31,272 bases of DNA from JACQBY01 sp041486115 (GTDB taxonomy: Bacteria; Nitrospirota; Nitrospiria; JACQBW01). The notes under the pieces were generated by a model. The model saw only the letters and a list, made by a program, of their open reading frames with translations, searched no databases and had not been told where the DNA came from. Positions 16,171-22,634 of this stretch are shown here, in pieces. Every line of letters starts with the position of its first letter. Within the stretch, counting starts at the first letter, position 1. The position numbers and the translations under genes were made by a program. The stretch covers positions 1-31,272 of the forward strand of contig JBGPKT010000015.1 in assembly GCA_041486115.1 (NCBI GenBank), in the 5' to 3' direction.

Positions 16171-16585
16171 GAACGCAAAATATTAGGTGCCGGTTAGCAC
16201 GGCAGTTCTTCCTGTATTCCGCATATCCCCCCGATCCAAAGTCATAGCAGGTTACCACCAGCAATCCTTATCCGCCCGAGTTTGACCGTTCTCATTCTGT
16301 AAACCTCTACTTGTCGGTGGCTTAAAAAAGGGGTAGGGTCACGAGTCTGAGGTTTGAATACTGAGAAGTCTAAAAAACTTTGATTAATCTATGGAAAATA
16401 GAGTAAATATGGACAGACACTATTTTCTATTTTCAATTCAAGTTTGGCAAGAAACTGGCTTACTTCGAAGCTTCACCATCGGAATGGAAACTGCTCGGCC
16501 TCATGTGGACTGCTTTGCGGAGTTAAAAAGGTTAAGATGAAAAGAAACGGTTTTGAGCGTCCAGCATAGAACAAAGGAGGTAAAA
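16171..16585 (+). other. 415-nt stretch without a gene, holding one REP-like repeat
   Basis: I see no supported reading frame here. The recognisable elements are the palindromic repeat at 16394-16434 and the Shine-Dalgarno of the next gene (AAAGGAGGT, 16573-16581). A 62-residue minus-strand frame runs through the 3' end of the previous gene and has no start signal. Confidence 0.5.
16394..16434 (+). repeat. Degenerate copy of the GGACAGACACTATTT palindromic repeat
   Basis: GAAAATAG (16394-16401) and CTATTTTC (16427-16434) are perfect inverted arms. Between them is GGACAGACACTATTT, the same core found at 17016-17090. It looks like a decayed member of the same dispersed palindrome family. Confidence 0.6.
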
Positions 16586-16969
16586 ATGAGTAAAGCGGCA
16601 ATAAGTATGTTTGTCTTCAGCATATACATGGTTACTGTTGGGCTCACTCTGCTGGTGGCACCGAATTTCTTGCTCAACGTGTTTGGTTTTCCAATGACAG
16701 TCGAGGTGTGGATACGTATAGTTGGAATATTAATGGTTATTCTGGGATACTGCGAAATTCAGGCAGCTCGCAATGAAGTGAGACTATTTTTTGTCTGGTC
16801 GGTTCATGTTCGTGTCCCGATCATTGTTATTTTTATTGTTTTTATTGCGTTAAATTTTGTTAAACCTACTCTCCTCCTCTTTGGGATCATAGATCTCTCA
16901 GGTGCTATCTGGACGTGGTTAGCCTTACGCTCCTCCCAACAACTTCCAGGAGGAGAGAAGGGATTTTAA
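16586..16969 (+). CDS. Small four-helix membrane protein of unknown function
   Basis: The 127-residue protein starts at ATG 16586, 4-5 nt after an excellent Shine-Dalgarno (AAAGGAGGT, 16573-16581). The frame opens 33 nt earlier, but that ATG has no such signal. Four hydrophobic segments cover most of the protein: AISMFVFSIYMVTVGLTLLV, IRIVGILMVILGYCEI, VPIIVIFIVFIALNFV and LLLFGIIDLSGAIWTWLAL. I recognise no named family or motif. REP-like palindromes flank it on both sides, and it stands alone. Confidence 0.75.
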   Translation: MSKAAISMFVFSIYMVTVGLTLLVAPNFLLNVFGFPMTVEVWIRIVGILMVILGYCEIQAARNEVRLFFVWSVHVRVPIIVIFIVFIALNFVKPTLLLFGIIDLSGAIWTWLALRSSQQLPGGEKGF

Positions 16970-17015
16970 AAAAAACACCTTGGCAGGTTTTGAAATATCA
17001 GTTTAAAATAGGGAC

Positions 17016-17090
17016 AAAATAGGGACAGACACTATTTATTGGATTTTTACTTAAGAAATAGTCAAAGAAAATAGTGTCTGTCCCTATTTT
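17016..17090. repeat. Large palindrome with 22-nt perfect arms (REP-like)
   Basis: The arm at 17016-17037 (core GGGACAGACACTATTT) is exactly complementary to 17069-17090 (core AAATAGTGTCTGTCCC), with a 31-nt loop. A partial extra copy (AAAATAGGGACA) directly precedes it at about 17006-17015. I recall this core as a dispersed palindrome found near REP-associated tyrosine transposases (RAYTs) in environmental genomes. That link is memory, not tested, and no RAYT gene is in the window. The right arm supplies the stop codon of the remnant gene at 17084-17281. Confidence 0.75.
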
Positions 17091-17281
17091 CCAAAATTAG
17101 CTTGTTGTTCTATAACGCCGATTAAGGAACCTTCAATAGAATATTCCCCTCGCATATTTTCATCGATGAAGCGAAGTGCTTTATCAAAATGTCCATTTCT
17201 TGCCAGTTCCAATGGAATCAAGGAAAGAACAGATGCTCGATGCTCTGGCTGTGTCATTATTTTTGAAGCTTGAAAATAGTC
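17084..17281 (-). pseudogene. Remnant of a TPR/PPR-like repeat protein
   Basis: The minus-strand frame is open from 17281 (just after a TGA) to TAG 17086-17084, with ATG at 17257 giving 57 residues. The translation contains HRASVLSLIPLELARNGHFD, followed by KALRFIDEN. This is the helix-turn-helix pattern of bacterial TPR/PPR-like repeats (RA-x-L-x-x-I-x-x-x-L-A-x-x-G-x-F-x-x-A-L). One to two repeats are recognisable and nothing matches upstream. The stop codon and last residues lie inside the palindrome at 17069-17090, so the palindrome appears to have truncated the gene. It may no longer be expressed. Confidence 0.5.
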
Positions 17282-17339
17282 TCAATATTTTATCGTTTCC
17301 TTCCCTTTAAGGTCGTTAACATTGGTGAAAAATTGTTTA

Positions 17340-17368
17340 TTGACAAATTTTATGGGAAAGTTTAAATT
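17340..17368 (+). promoter_or_regulatory. Sigma-70 promoter of the riboswitch-controlled gene
   Basis: A perfect TTGACA (17340-17345), a 17-nt spacer and TAAATT (17363-17368, 4/6) predict transcription from about 17375. That is about 52 nt before the riboswitch aptamer, with a T-rich leader in between. Confidence 0.6.
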
Positions 17369-17426
17369 CGAAAACGTTAGTTTTTTTTTATTATTCTTTA
17401 GGCATTAAAAGTTAATGTAGGATATC

Positions 17427-17542
17427 CACCTTCTATCAAGGCAAACTGCTGGAAACAGCGGGACGCAAAGCAACGGGTCTTAAGTCTATTAGAAGTAGGT
17501 TCTTTGTACATCAGACGTTAAGAAAGCCGAGCTGCCGAGGTG
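17427..17542 (+). ncRNA. Cyclic-di-GMP-I riboswitch (GEMM-I) aptamer
   Basis: The diagnostic core is present in order. P1 is CACCTT (17427-17432) with GAGGTG (17537-17542). GGCAAAC follows, then P2 (CTGCTG, GAAA tetraloop, CAGCGG; 17446-17461) and GACGCAAAG (17462-17470). P3 is TCTTAA/TTAAGA (17478-17483 with 17518-17523). The 3' conserved segment is GCCGAGCTGCCG. Aligned to the V. cholerae Vc2 aptamer, the ligand-contacting position G20 is G (17440) and A47 is A (17467). G at position 20 is the cyclic-di-GMP form; A is the form described for cyclic AMP-GMP sensors. The aptamer lies 162 nt upstream of the giant RCC1-repeat gene. Confidence 0.92.
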
Positions 17543-17581
17543 ACAAGATAGTTATGTCATATCGGTGGCCCGGCTTTTTTT
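17524..17581 (+). terminator. Intrinsic terminator serving as the riboswitch expression platform
   Basis: AAGCCGAGCTGCCGA (17524-17538) pairs with TCGGTGGCCCGGCTT (17562-17576) over 15 positions with one A/C mismatch and a few G-U pairs, followed by seven T. TGACA and TGTCA extend the stem inside the loop. The 5' arm is also the 3' conserved segment of the aptamer and part of P1 (17537-17542). Aptamer and terminator are therefore mutually exclusive, and ligand binding should prevent termination (ON switch). Confidence 0.88.
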
Positions 17582-17703
17582 ATGGAGCAAATATTTCAAA
17601 TAATACAAAATCACGCCCTATCATAAATCAAATAAATTTCATGGGAATAAACAGGTAAACAGGATTTCAAATTTTCAAAAATCATTCAAAGGGGAGTTAC
17701 GTT

Positions 17704-20700
17704 ATGAATTCATTTAAAAAAAGATTTGGATTGACCATTATTTTTTTAGCAATCCTTTTAGGAAATCCATTTTCCATAAACTCTTTGTTTGCAGGAAGGG
17801 TTTATGCCCAGATACCGATAGGCTCAATTGATGTGATTCCAGGCAATTCCACTATTAATGTCGGCCAGACACAGGAGTTTACGGCGAGGGGAGCTCCTGC
17901 CGTGATAAGTCTGGCTACTGGGTCTTACCATACCTGTGCTCTTCTATCCGACGGGACTGTCCATTGCTGGGGATTGGGCAACAACGGACAACTCGGAAAT
18001 GGAACGATGTATACTAATGCCTCCACCCCCGTGACCGTGATCGGGATCACGACTGCCGTCGCTGTCACTGCCGGGGGTGATTACGGGAGTAGTTACAGCT
18101 GTGCGCTCCTTTTGAATGGCACGATCCAGTGTTGGGGGAGCGCTGGTCAACTCGGGGATGGCACCACGGCATCCTCTTCTACGCCTGTGACTGTGAGCGG
18201 GATTACGAACGCCATCGCTGTCTCCGCCGGTGGTGATCACACCTGCGCGCTCCTTTTGGGTGGCACAATTCAGTGTTGGGGGCGCAACTACGCCGGTGAG
18301 TTAGGGAATGGTACAACGACAGACTCTCTTATTCCCGTAACCGTAAGCGGGATCACGACCGCTATCGCTGTCTCCGCCGGTGGCGCTTATACTTGTGCGG
18401 TACTCGCCGATGGCTCGGTCCAGTGCTGGGGGAGTAATGATTATGGTCAGATCGGGAATGCCGTCTACAACTATTCCACCATGCCGATCGGCGTAGGAAT
18501 CACGAACGCTACGGCCGTTGCCGCTGGGGACCAGCACACCTGCGCCTTGATTACCGATAGCACGGTCCAATGTTGGGGATATAACAATTTTGGAGAACTC
18601 GGTAATAGCACCGGGTATACTATTCAGCGGGTCCCTCTTACGGCTAGAAATATCACCACGGCCACGGCCATCACTGCGAATAGGGAGCACACCTGTGCAG
18701 TACTCACTGACCACACGGTCCAGTGCTGGGGCTATAACGGCTATGGCCAGCTCGGGAATGGCACGACCACTTCTCCTTACCCACCCGCTAATGTGAGCGG
18801 GATCACGACGGCTACCTTGGTCGAAGCTGGAGATCTTCACACCTGTGCAGTACTCACTGACCACACGGTCCAGTGCTGGGGCTATAACGCCTTGGGCGAG
18901 CTGGGCAATGGAACGTTCTCTGATTCTTTAGTGCCGGTAGGGGTCAGCGGGCTCACTGGCGTGGTTAGCGATGGAGCCACCTCTCTGCTTACCGGAGTGA
19001 TTTGGAGCAGCAGCAACCCAGCCGTTGCCGTAGTCGATGCTACCGGCCGGACAACCGGGTTAAGCCCTGGGACAACGATCATATCGGCGACATCGAACAG
19101 CGGCGGCGGGAGTGCGACTCTCACGGTTGTCGATGTACCCGTGACGACGACTATTTTGATCAGCCCACAGAATCCAACCATCATCGTCGGCCAGACGCAG
19201 CCCTTTACGGCAAGTGGGCCCCCTAATGCAATAACTCTGGCCGCTGGGGCTTACCATACCTGTGCTCTTTTATCGGACCACACGGTCCAGTGCTGGGGAT
19301 GGGGAATCAACGGGCAACTCGGAAATGGATCGACGACAATTAATGCCTCCACCCCCGTGACCGTGATCGGGATCACGACCGCCGTCGGCGTCTCGGCTGC
19401 GGCTTCTTATACCTGCGCTCTTTTATCTGACGGTACGGTCCAATGCTGGGGTCAAGGATACTCTTCGACGCCTGTGAGCGTGACCGGGATCACGACCGCC
19501 ATTGCTCTGTCCGCAGGGGGTGATCACACCTGTGTGCTCCTTCTGGGTGGCACGATTCAATGTTGGGGGACGAACTACGCTGGTCAACTCGGGGACGGCA
19601 CGACGACAACTTCTCTTGTTCCTGTAGCTGTGAGCGGGATTACGACCGCTATCGCTCTCTCTGCCGGTTACTCTCATACTTGTACGGTACTCGCTGATGG
19701 AACGGTCCAGTGCTGGGGGAGAAACGACTATGGTCAGATTGGGAATGCCGTAAACAGCTATTCCACCACTCCGGTCGGTGTAGGAATCACGAACGCAACG
19801 GCCATTGCTTCCGGGCACCAGCATACCTGTGCGTTAATTACTGGCGGGACTATCCAATGCTGGGGATGGAATATTTACGGACAACTTGGTGGGAGTAGCG
19901 GTGGGTATACGATTCAGCCGGTCCCAGTGACGGTTCAAAATATCACTACGGCCACTGCCATCACTGCGGATAGACAGCATACTTGTGCGGTTCTCGTGGG
20001 AGGCTCGGTCCAGTGCTGGGGCTTTAACGGCTATGGCCAGCTCGGTAACGGCACGACCATGTCTACTGGCACACCCACTGTTGTGAGCGGGATCGCGATG
20101 GCTACCTTCGTCGAAGCTGGAGATCTTCACACCTGTGCAGTGCTCACTGGCGGTACGGTCCAGTGCTGGGGCTATAACGGCTGGGGCGAGCTCGGGAACG
20201 GCACGTTCTTTGATTCCTTACTGCCGGTTGGGGTCAGCGGGCTTAGTGGCATAGTCTGGACCAGCATTGATCCATCCGTTGCAACGATCAACGGCAACGG
20301 CCTGGCCACCGGCCTTAATCCCGGAACGACCACGATCGCAGCTTCCTTCGGAATCTTTAGCGGAATAACAACGTTGACTGTCAACATTCAAACCGCCACA
20401 CTTTCGTTGATTACAACTGGAACAGGATCAGGGACCCTGATCGGTGCGGGAACGTATCCCTATAATCAAACCGCTACAGTCTCAGCGACCGCAAATACCG
20501 GTTCGACCTTTGCCGGGTGGAGCGGGCCGAACGGGACGGAATGCGCCACAGGCTCTGTGGTGATGACAGCCGACAAGAGTTGTACGGCAACCTTCACACT
20601 CAATACTTATACCCTGCTTCTGGCACCGGCCGGAACAGGGTCAGGGATCCTGATCGGTGCGGGAACGTATCCCTATAATCAAACCGCTACAGTCTCAGCG

Positions 20701-21642
20701 ACCGCAAATGCCGGATCGACCTTTGCCGGGTGGAGTGGGCCGAACGGGACGGAATGCGCCACCGGCTCTGTAGCGATGACGGCCGACAAGAGTTGCACGG
20801 CAACGTTTACTCTTAATACCTACACTCTTACTTTGGCAACGGCTGGCACTGGTTCTGGAACGGTGAACGGGGCGGGAACGTATAACTATAATCAGACTGC
20901 CACGGTCTTAGCGACCGCAAATGCCGGATCGACCTTTGTCGGGTGGAGTGGGCCGAACGCGGCGGAATGTGCCACCGGTTCTATGGTGATGACTGCCGAC
21001 AAGAGTTGTACAGCAACCTTCAATGATACGGTTCCCCCATCTGGAACAATCGTTATTAACGGGAACGCCGCTTGGACGAATACCCCCTCGGTCAGCCTGA
21101 CACTGACCTGCACCGATACCTTAAGCGGATGCAGCCAGATGCAGTTCAGCAACGACAATGTAACCTTTACAGCCCTGGAACCCTTTGCGACGAGCAAAGC
21201 TTGGACCTTGCCTGCCGGTGATGGGACCAAGGCAGTCTATGTTCGGTATACCGATGTGGCGGGGAACCTTTCTGGAACCTTCTCCGACAGTATCGTCTTG
21301 GATACCACTCGGCCGGTAGTAAGCGGGGTGTCTGATAGCCCCGATCCCTTTAGGCCTAGTAAAGGGCAATCTACGACAATCAGCTTCACCGTTTCGGACA
21401 ATTTATCGGTCACTTGTAACGCAAGGGTTCGGATATTTGATTTGTCCGGTACTTTGGTGAGGACAATAACGAAATCGGGAGTCTCCTGTCCCGCAGGGGG
21501 GGCGGCGAGTTCCGTAATCTGGAATGGTAAAAATGGCAGCGGGGTTCTGGTGCCATCAGGGACTTATGTCTACGTTATTCAGGCAATCGATCTTGCAACA
21601 AACCTATCGCTCTCCAATGGTGGAACAACGAACGTAAGGTGA
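17704..21642 (+). CDS. Giant secreted RCC1-propeller / Ig-like repeat protein
   Basis: This 1312-residue exported protein has a signal peptide at about residues 1-35 (cleavage near VYA-Q). Residues about 39-63 are the first strands of a BIG2 Ig domain. Seven RCC1 repeats follow (about 64-420), each with the form HTCAxL...VQCWGxNxxGQLGNG, then the remainder of the BIG2 domain (GVIWSSSNPAVAVVDATGRT, about 430-475). The whole unit recurs at about 480-898 with seven more repeats. Three near-identical 71-residue InlB-type repeats (about 899-1108, FAGWSGPNGTECATGS) and an Ig-like domain (about 1109-1202) follow. A FlgD-like Ig domain (about 1203-1312, WNGKNGSGVLVPSGTYVYVI) ends it. Each blade carries two Cys, probably disulfide-linked. 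The start has a GGGGAG Shine-Dalgarno 7 nt upstream. A cyclic-di-GMP riboswitch controls it. An adhesin or matrix role is inferred. Confidence 0.93.
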   Translation: MNSFKKRFGLTIIFLAILLGNPFSINSLFAGRVYAQIPIGSIDVIPGNSTINVGQTQEFTARGAPAVISLATGSYHTCALLSDGTVHCWGLGNNGQLGNGTMYTNASTPVTVIGITTAVAVTAGGDYGSSYSCALLLNGTIQCWGSAGQLGDGTTASSSTPVTVSGITNAIAVSAGGDHTCALLLGGTIQCWGRNYAGELGNGTTTDSLIPVTVSGITTAIAVSAGGAYTCAVLADGSVQCWGSNDYGQIGNAVYNYSTMPIGVGITNATAVAAGDQHTCALITDSTVQCWGYNNFGELGNSTGYTIQRVPLTARNITTATAITANREHTCAVLTDHTVQCWGYNGYGQLGNGTTTSPYPPANVSGITTATLVEAGDLHTCAVLTDHTVQCWGYNALGELGNGTFSDSLVPVGVSGLTGVVSDGATSLLTGVIWSSSNPAVAVVDATGRTTGLSPGTTIISATSNSGGGSATLTVVDVPVTTTILISPQNPTIIVGQTQPFTASGPPNAITLAAGAYHTCALLSDHTVQCWGWGINGQLGNGSTTINASTPVTVIGITTAVGVSAAASYTCALLSDGTVQCWGQGYSSTPVSVTGITTAIALSAGGDHTCVLLLGGTIQCWGTNYAGQLGDGTTTTSLVPVAVSGITTAIALSAGYSHTCTVLADGTVQCWGRNDYGQIGNAVNSYSTTPVGVGITNATAIASGHQHTCALITGGTIQCWGWNIYGQLGGSSGGYTIQPVPVTVQNITTATAITADRQHTCAVLVGGSVQCWGFNGYGQLGNGTTMSTGTPTVVSGIAMATFVEAGDLHTCAVLTGGTVQCWGYNGWGELGNGTFFDSLLPVGVSGLSGIVWTSIDPSVATINGNGLATGLNPGTTTIAASFGIFSGITTLTVNIQTATLSLITTGTGSGTLIGAGTYPYNQTATVSATANTGSTFAGWSGPNGTECATGSVVMTADKSCTATFTLNTYTLLLAPAGTGSGILIGAGTYPYNQTATVSATANAGSTFAGWSGPNGTECATGSVAMTADKSCTATFTLNTYTLTLATAGTGSGTVNGAGTYNYNQTATVLATANAGSTFVGWSGPNAAECATGSMVMTADKSCTATFNDTVPPSGTIVINGNAAWTNTPSVSLTLTCTDTLSGCSQMQFSNDNVTFTALEPFATSKAWTLPAGDGTKAVYVRYTDVAGNLSGTFSDSIVLDTTRPVVSGVSDSPDPFRPSKGQSTTISFTVSDNLSVTCNARVRIFDLSGTLVRTITKSGVSCPAGGAASSVIWNGKNGSGVLVPSGTYVYVIQAIDLATNLSLSNGGTTNVR
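17821..20390 (+). repeat. Tandem duplication of a BIG2/RCC1 propeller module
   Basis: Two copies of the same about 1.25-1.33-kb module lie in tandem (about 17821-19130 and 19150-20390). Corresponding blades match best between copies: for example, blade 4 has NDYGQIGNAV in both, about 1287 nt apart. This indicates duplication of the whole propeller rather than blade by blade. Blade 2 of the second copy is shortened and lacks the GQLGDG turn. Confidence 0.8.
20401..21027 (+). repeat. Three 213-nt tandem repeats (InlB-type domains)
   Basis: The marker GCGGGAACGTAT recurs at 20446, 20659 and 20872, spaced exactly 213 nt. Copies 1 and 2 are almost identical in DNA, copy 3 less so. Each encodes one 71-residue domain, so copy number can change without a frameshift. 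Confidence 0.85.
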
Positions 21643-21651
21643 TTTTTTGAT

Positions 21652-21775
21652 CCATATTCCGTGACAGGTCCAAGTCTGTAAAGACGGGGTGAGAGCACGT
21701 TCCCGAACGGGACAAGTGAAGCTTGAATTTTAGTAAAGGTACCACGGCCTTACGGCCGTGGGGAATCCATGACCA
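21652..21775 (+). mobile_element. IS200/IS605-like (TnpB-associated) right-end remnant
   Basis: The segment runs through GAGAGCACGTTCCCGAACGG and a GAAGCTTGAATTTTAG block to a perfect hairpin, CCACGGCC-TTAC-GGCCGTGG (21742-21761). It ends near GGGGAATCCATGACC. This order and wording resemble the 3' end of IS200/IS605 or IS607 elements, where tnpB is followed by its guide (omega) RNA scaffold. No tnpA or tnpB is present. The resemblance is recalled, not computed. Confidence 0.4.
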
Positions 21776-21991
21776 GTGCACAAAAAGAGGTAGTATCTTC
21801 AATTTGAATATATACCTTAAAGTTCATTTTTTTCTGATTATTTCAACGCTTATTCGGTACTTTTCACAGATCTCAAAAAGTGTTTCTTAGTAGGAAGTGC
21901 TTTTATTCCTTCCCGATATGCCCTCGTCCATCAAACAAGTATTTTGGGCACGGCTTCTACGGAATAAAAAAGTGACATTTTTATTGGGTTT
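21776..21991 (+). other. Intergenic stretch between IS-like end and recombinase remnant
   Basis: I see no supported gene, repeat or terminator here. Minus-strand frames are short and interrupted. It is probably decayed insertion DNA together with the flanking remnants. Confidence 0.4.
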
Positions 21992-22243
21992 TTAGGGTGC
22001 GATTTCAACTGGGTTTTGGGTACGACTGGTTTTAAGGCGTTTTGTCAGTGTGGATTTGGAGATTCCAATCTTCTAGATGATTTGTCCCAGAGACAGCCCT
22101 TCCTCGTGCAGTTGATAAATTGTATTCATATCCAGGCTCTTTCTAGGACGTCCTCCGATTCTTCCAATAGTCAGGTCGATGTTTTCGAGACAGGAGATAA
22201 ATCCAATCCCGATTTGATTCAACGAATGGATAGTTGTAATCAA
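21992..22243 (-). pseudogene. Serine recombinase (resolvase/invertase) pseudogene
   Basis: Read on the minus strand from 22243, the frame gives ITTIHSLNQIGIGFISCLEN-ID. This matches the end of the resolvase catalytic domain (L-x-x-x-G-x-G-F-x-S-L-x-E-x-I-D). It continues directly into GRIGGRPRKSLD, then IYQLHEEGLSLGQII, a stop, and KIGISKSTLTKRL. That is the GRP hinge and the C-terminal helix-turn-helix of serine recombinases. About 35-40 residues expected between the two parts (the E-helix) are missing, and an in-frame TAG lies at 22075-22073 inside the HTH. The catalytic N-terminal domain is not recognisable upstream. The gene is dead: internal deletion, nonsense codon and 5' loss. Confidence 0.8.
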
Positions 22244-22306
22244 AATATTTCAGTATCCGGTTTGAATTCTGACAGATTTAAATATGTTTTCTTCTCAGCT
22301 TTGGCG

Positions 22307-22334
22307 TTGACAGGCCTGAAATGCATGGTATCTT
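22307..22334 (+). promoter_or_regulatory. Putative promoter giving a leaderless transcript
   Basis: A perfect TTGACA (22307-22312), a 16-nt spacer and TATCTT (22329-22334) predict transcription start at about 22341. That is the A of the ATG of the following small gene, which has no Shine-Dalgarno. Confidence 0.45.
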
Positions 22335-22340
22335 TAAAAT

Positions 22341-22613
22341 ATGGAGGATCTTTCCCCAATATTAAGGAAACTGAAATATAAGCTCGACAAATTTGCCTCT
22401 TCAAAAGAGGTTTTAAAGTGGATGGATATTTTGGCCAAAGAAGGGGTCTGGATCGATTTTACCCTTGAGCCAAAAGGTCCCGGCCTCTACAAAGGGAGCG
22501 AGCCTTTAACCATATCGAGTCCTCTTAAAGAGGAAGTGTTGTGCCGGATGGGTCGATGGATTAAAGATTATGATGGAGCCTTCCTAAAAGCCAACCGCAT
22601 AAAAATTCTCTGA
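22341..22613 (+). CDS. Small protein of unknown function
   Basis: The 90-residue product begins MEDLSPILRKLKYKLDKF. It has a charged N-terminal helix, a central segment EGVWIDFTLEPKGPG, and an amphipathic C-terminal part (EEVLCRMGRWIKDYDG). It has no signal peptide or membrane segment and is probably cytosolic. I recognise no family. Support for a real gene comes from the promoter ending exactly at its ATG and from its balanced composition. It converges with gpmI, 21 nt between the stops, and no terminator is visible there. Confidence 0.6.
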   Translation: MEDLSPILRKLKYKLDKFASSKEVLKWMDILAKEGVWIDFTLEPKGPGLYKGSEPLTISSPLKEEVLCRMGRWIKDYDGAFLKANRIKIL

Positions 22614-22634
22614 CCTTTTCTACATGATCAGCAG

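Noticed and set aside
16076..16264. 62-residue minus-strand frame at the end of the exported-protein gene
   Set aside because: It overlaps a well-supported gene, has no ribosome binding site and shows no recognisable fold.
18301..18864. Long minus-strand frames opposite the RCC1 repeats (also 17944-18240, 19423-19824, 20892-21230)
   Set aside because: They mirror the repeat period of the plus-strand gene, have no start signals and give repetitive translations. They are shadows of the RCC1 gene.
17890..20240. Regular repeats that could be taken for a CRISPR array
   Set aside because: The repeats are coding, vary in length, lie in one open frame with signal peptide and have no constant repeat/spacer pattern.
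22016..22381. 121-residue plus-strand frame
   Set aside because: It lies opposite the serine-recombinase remnant, whose minus-strand translation has clear family motifs. It also overlaps the small gene at 22341.
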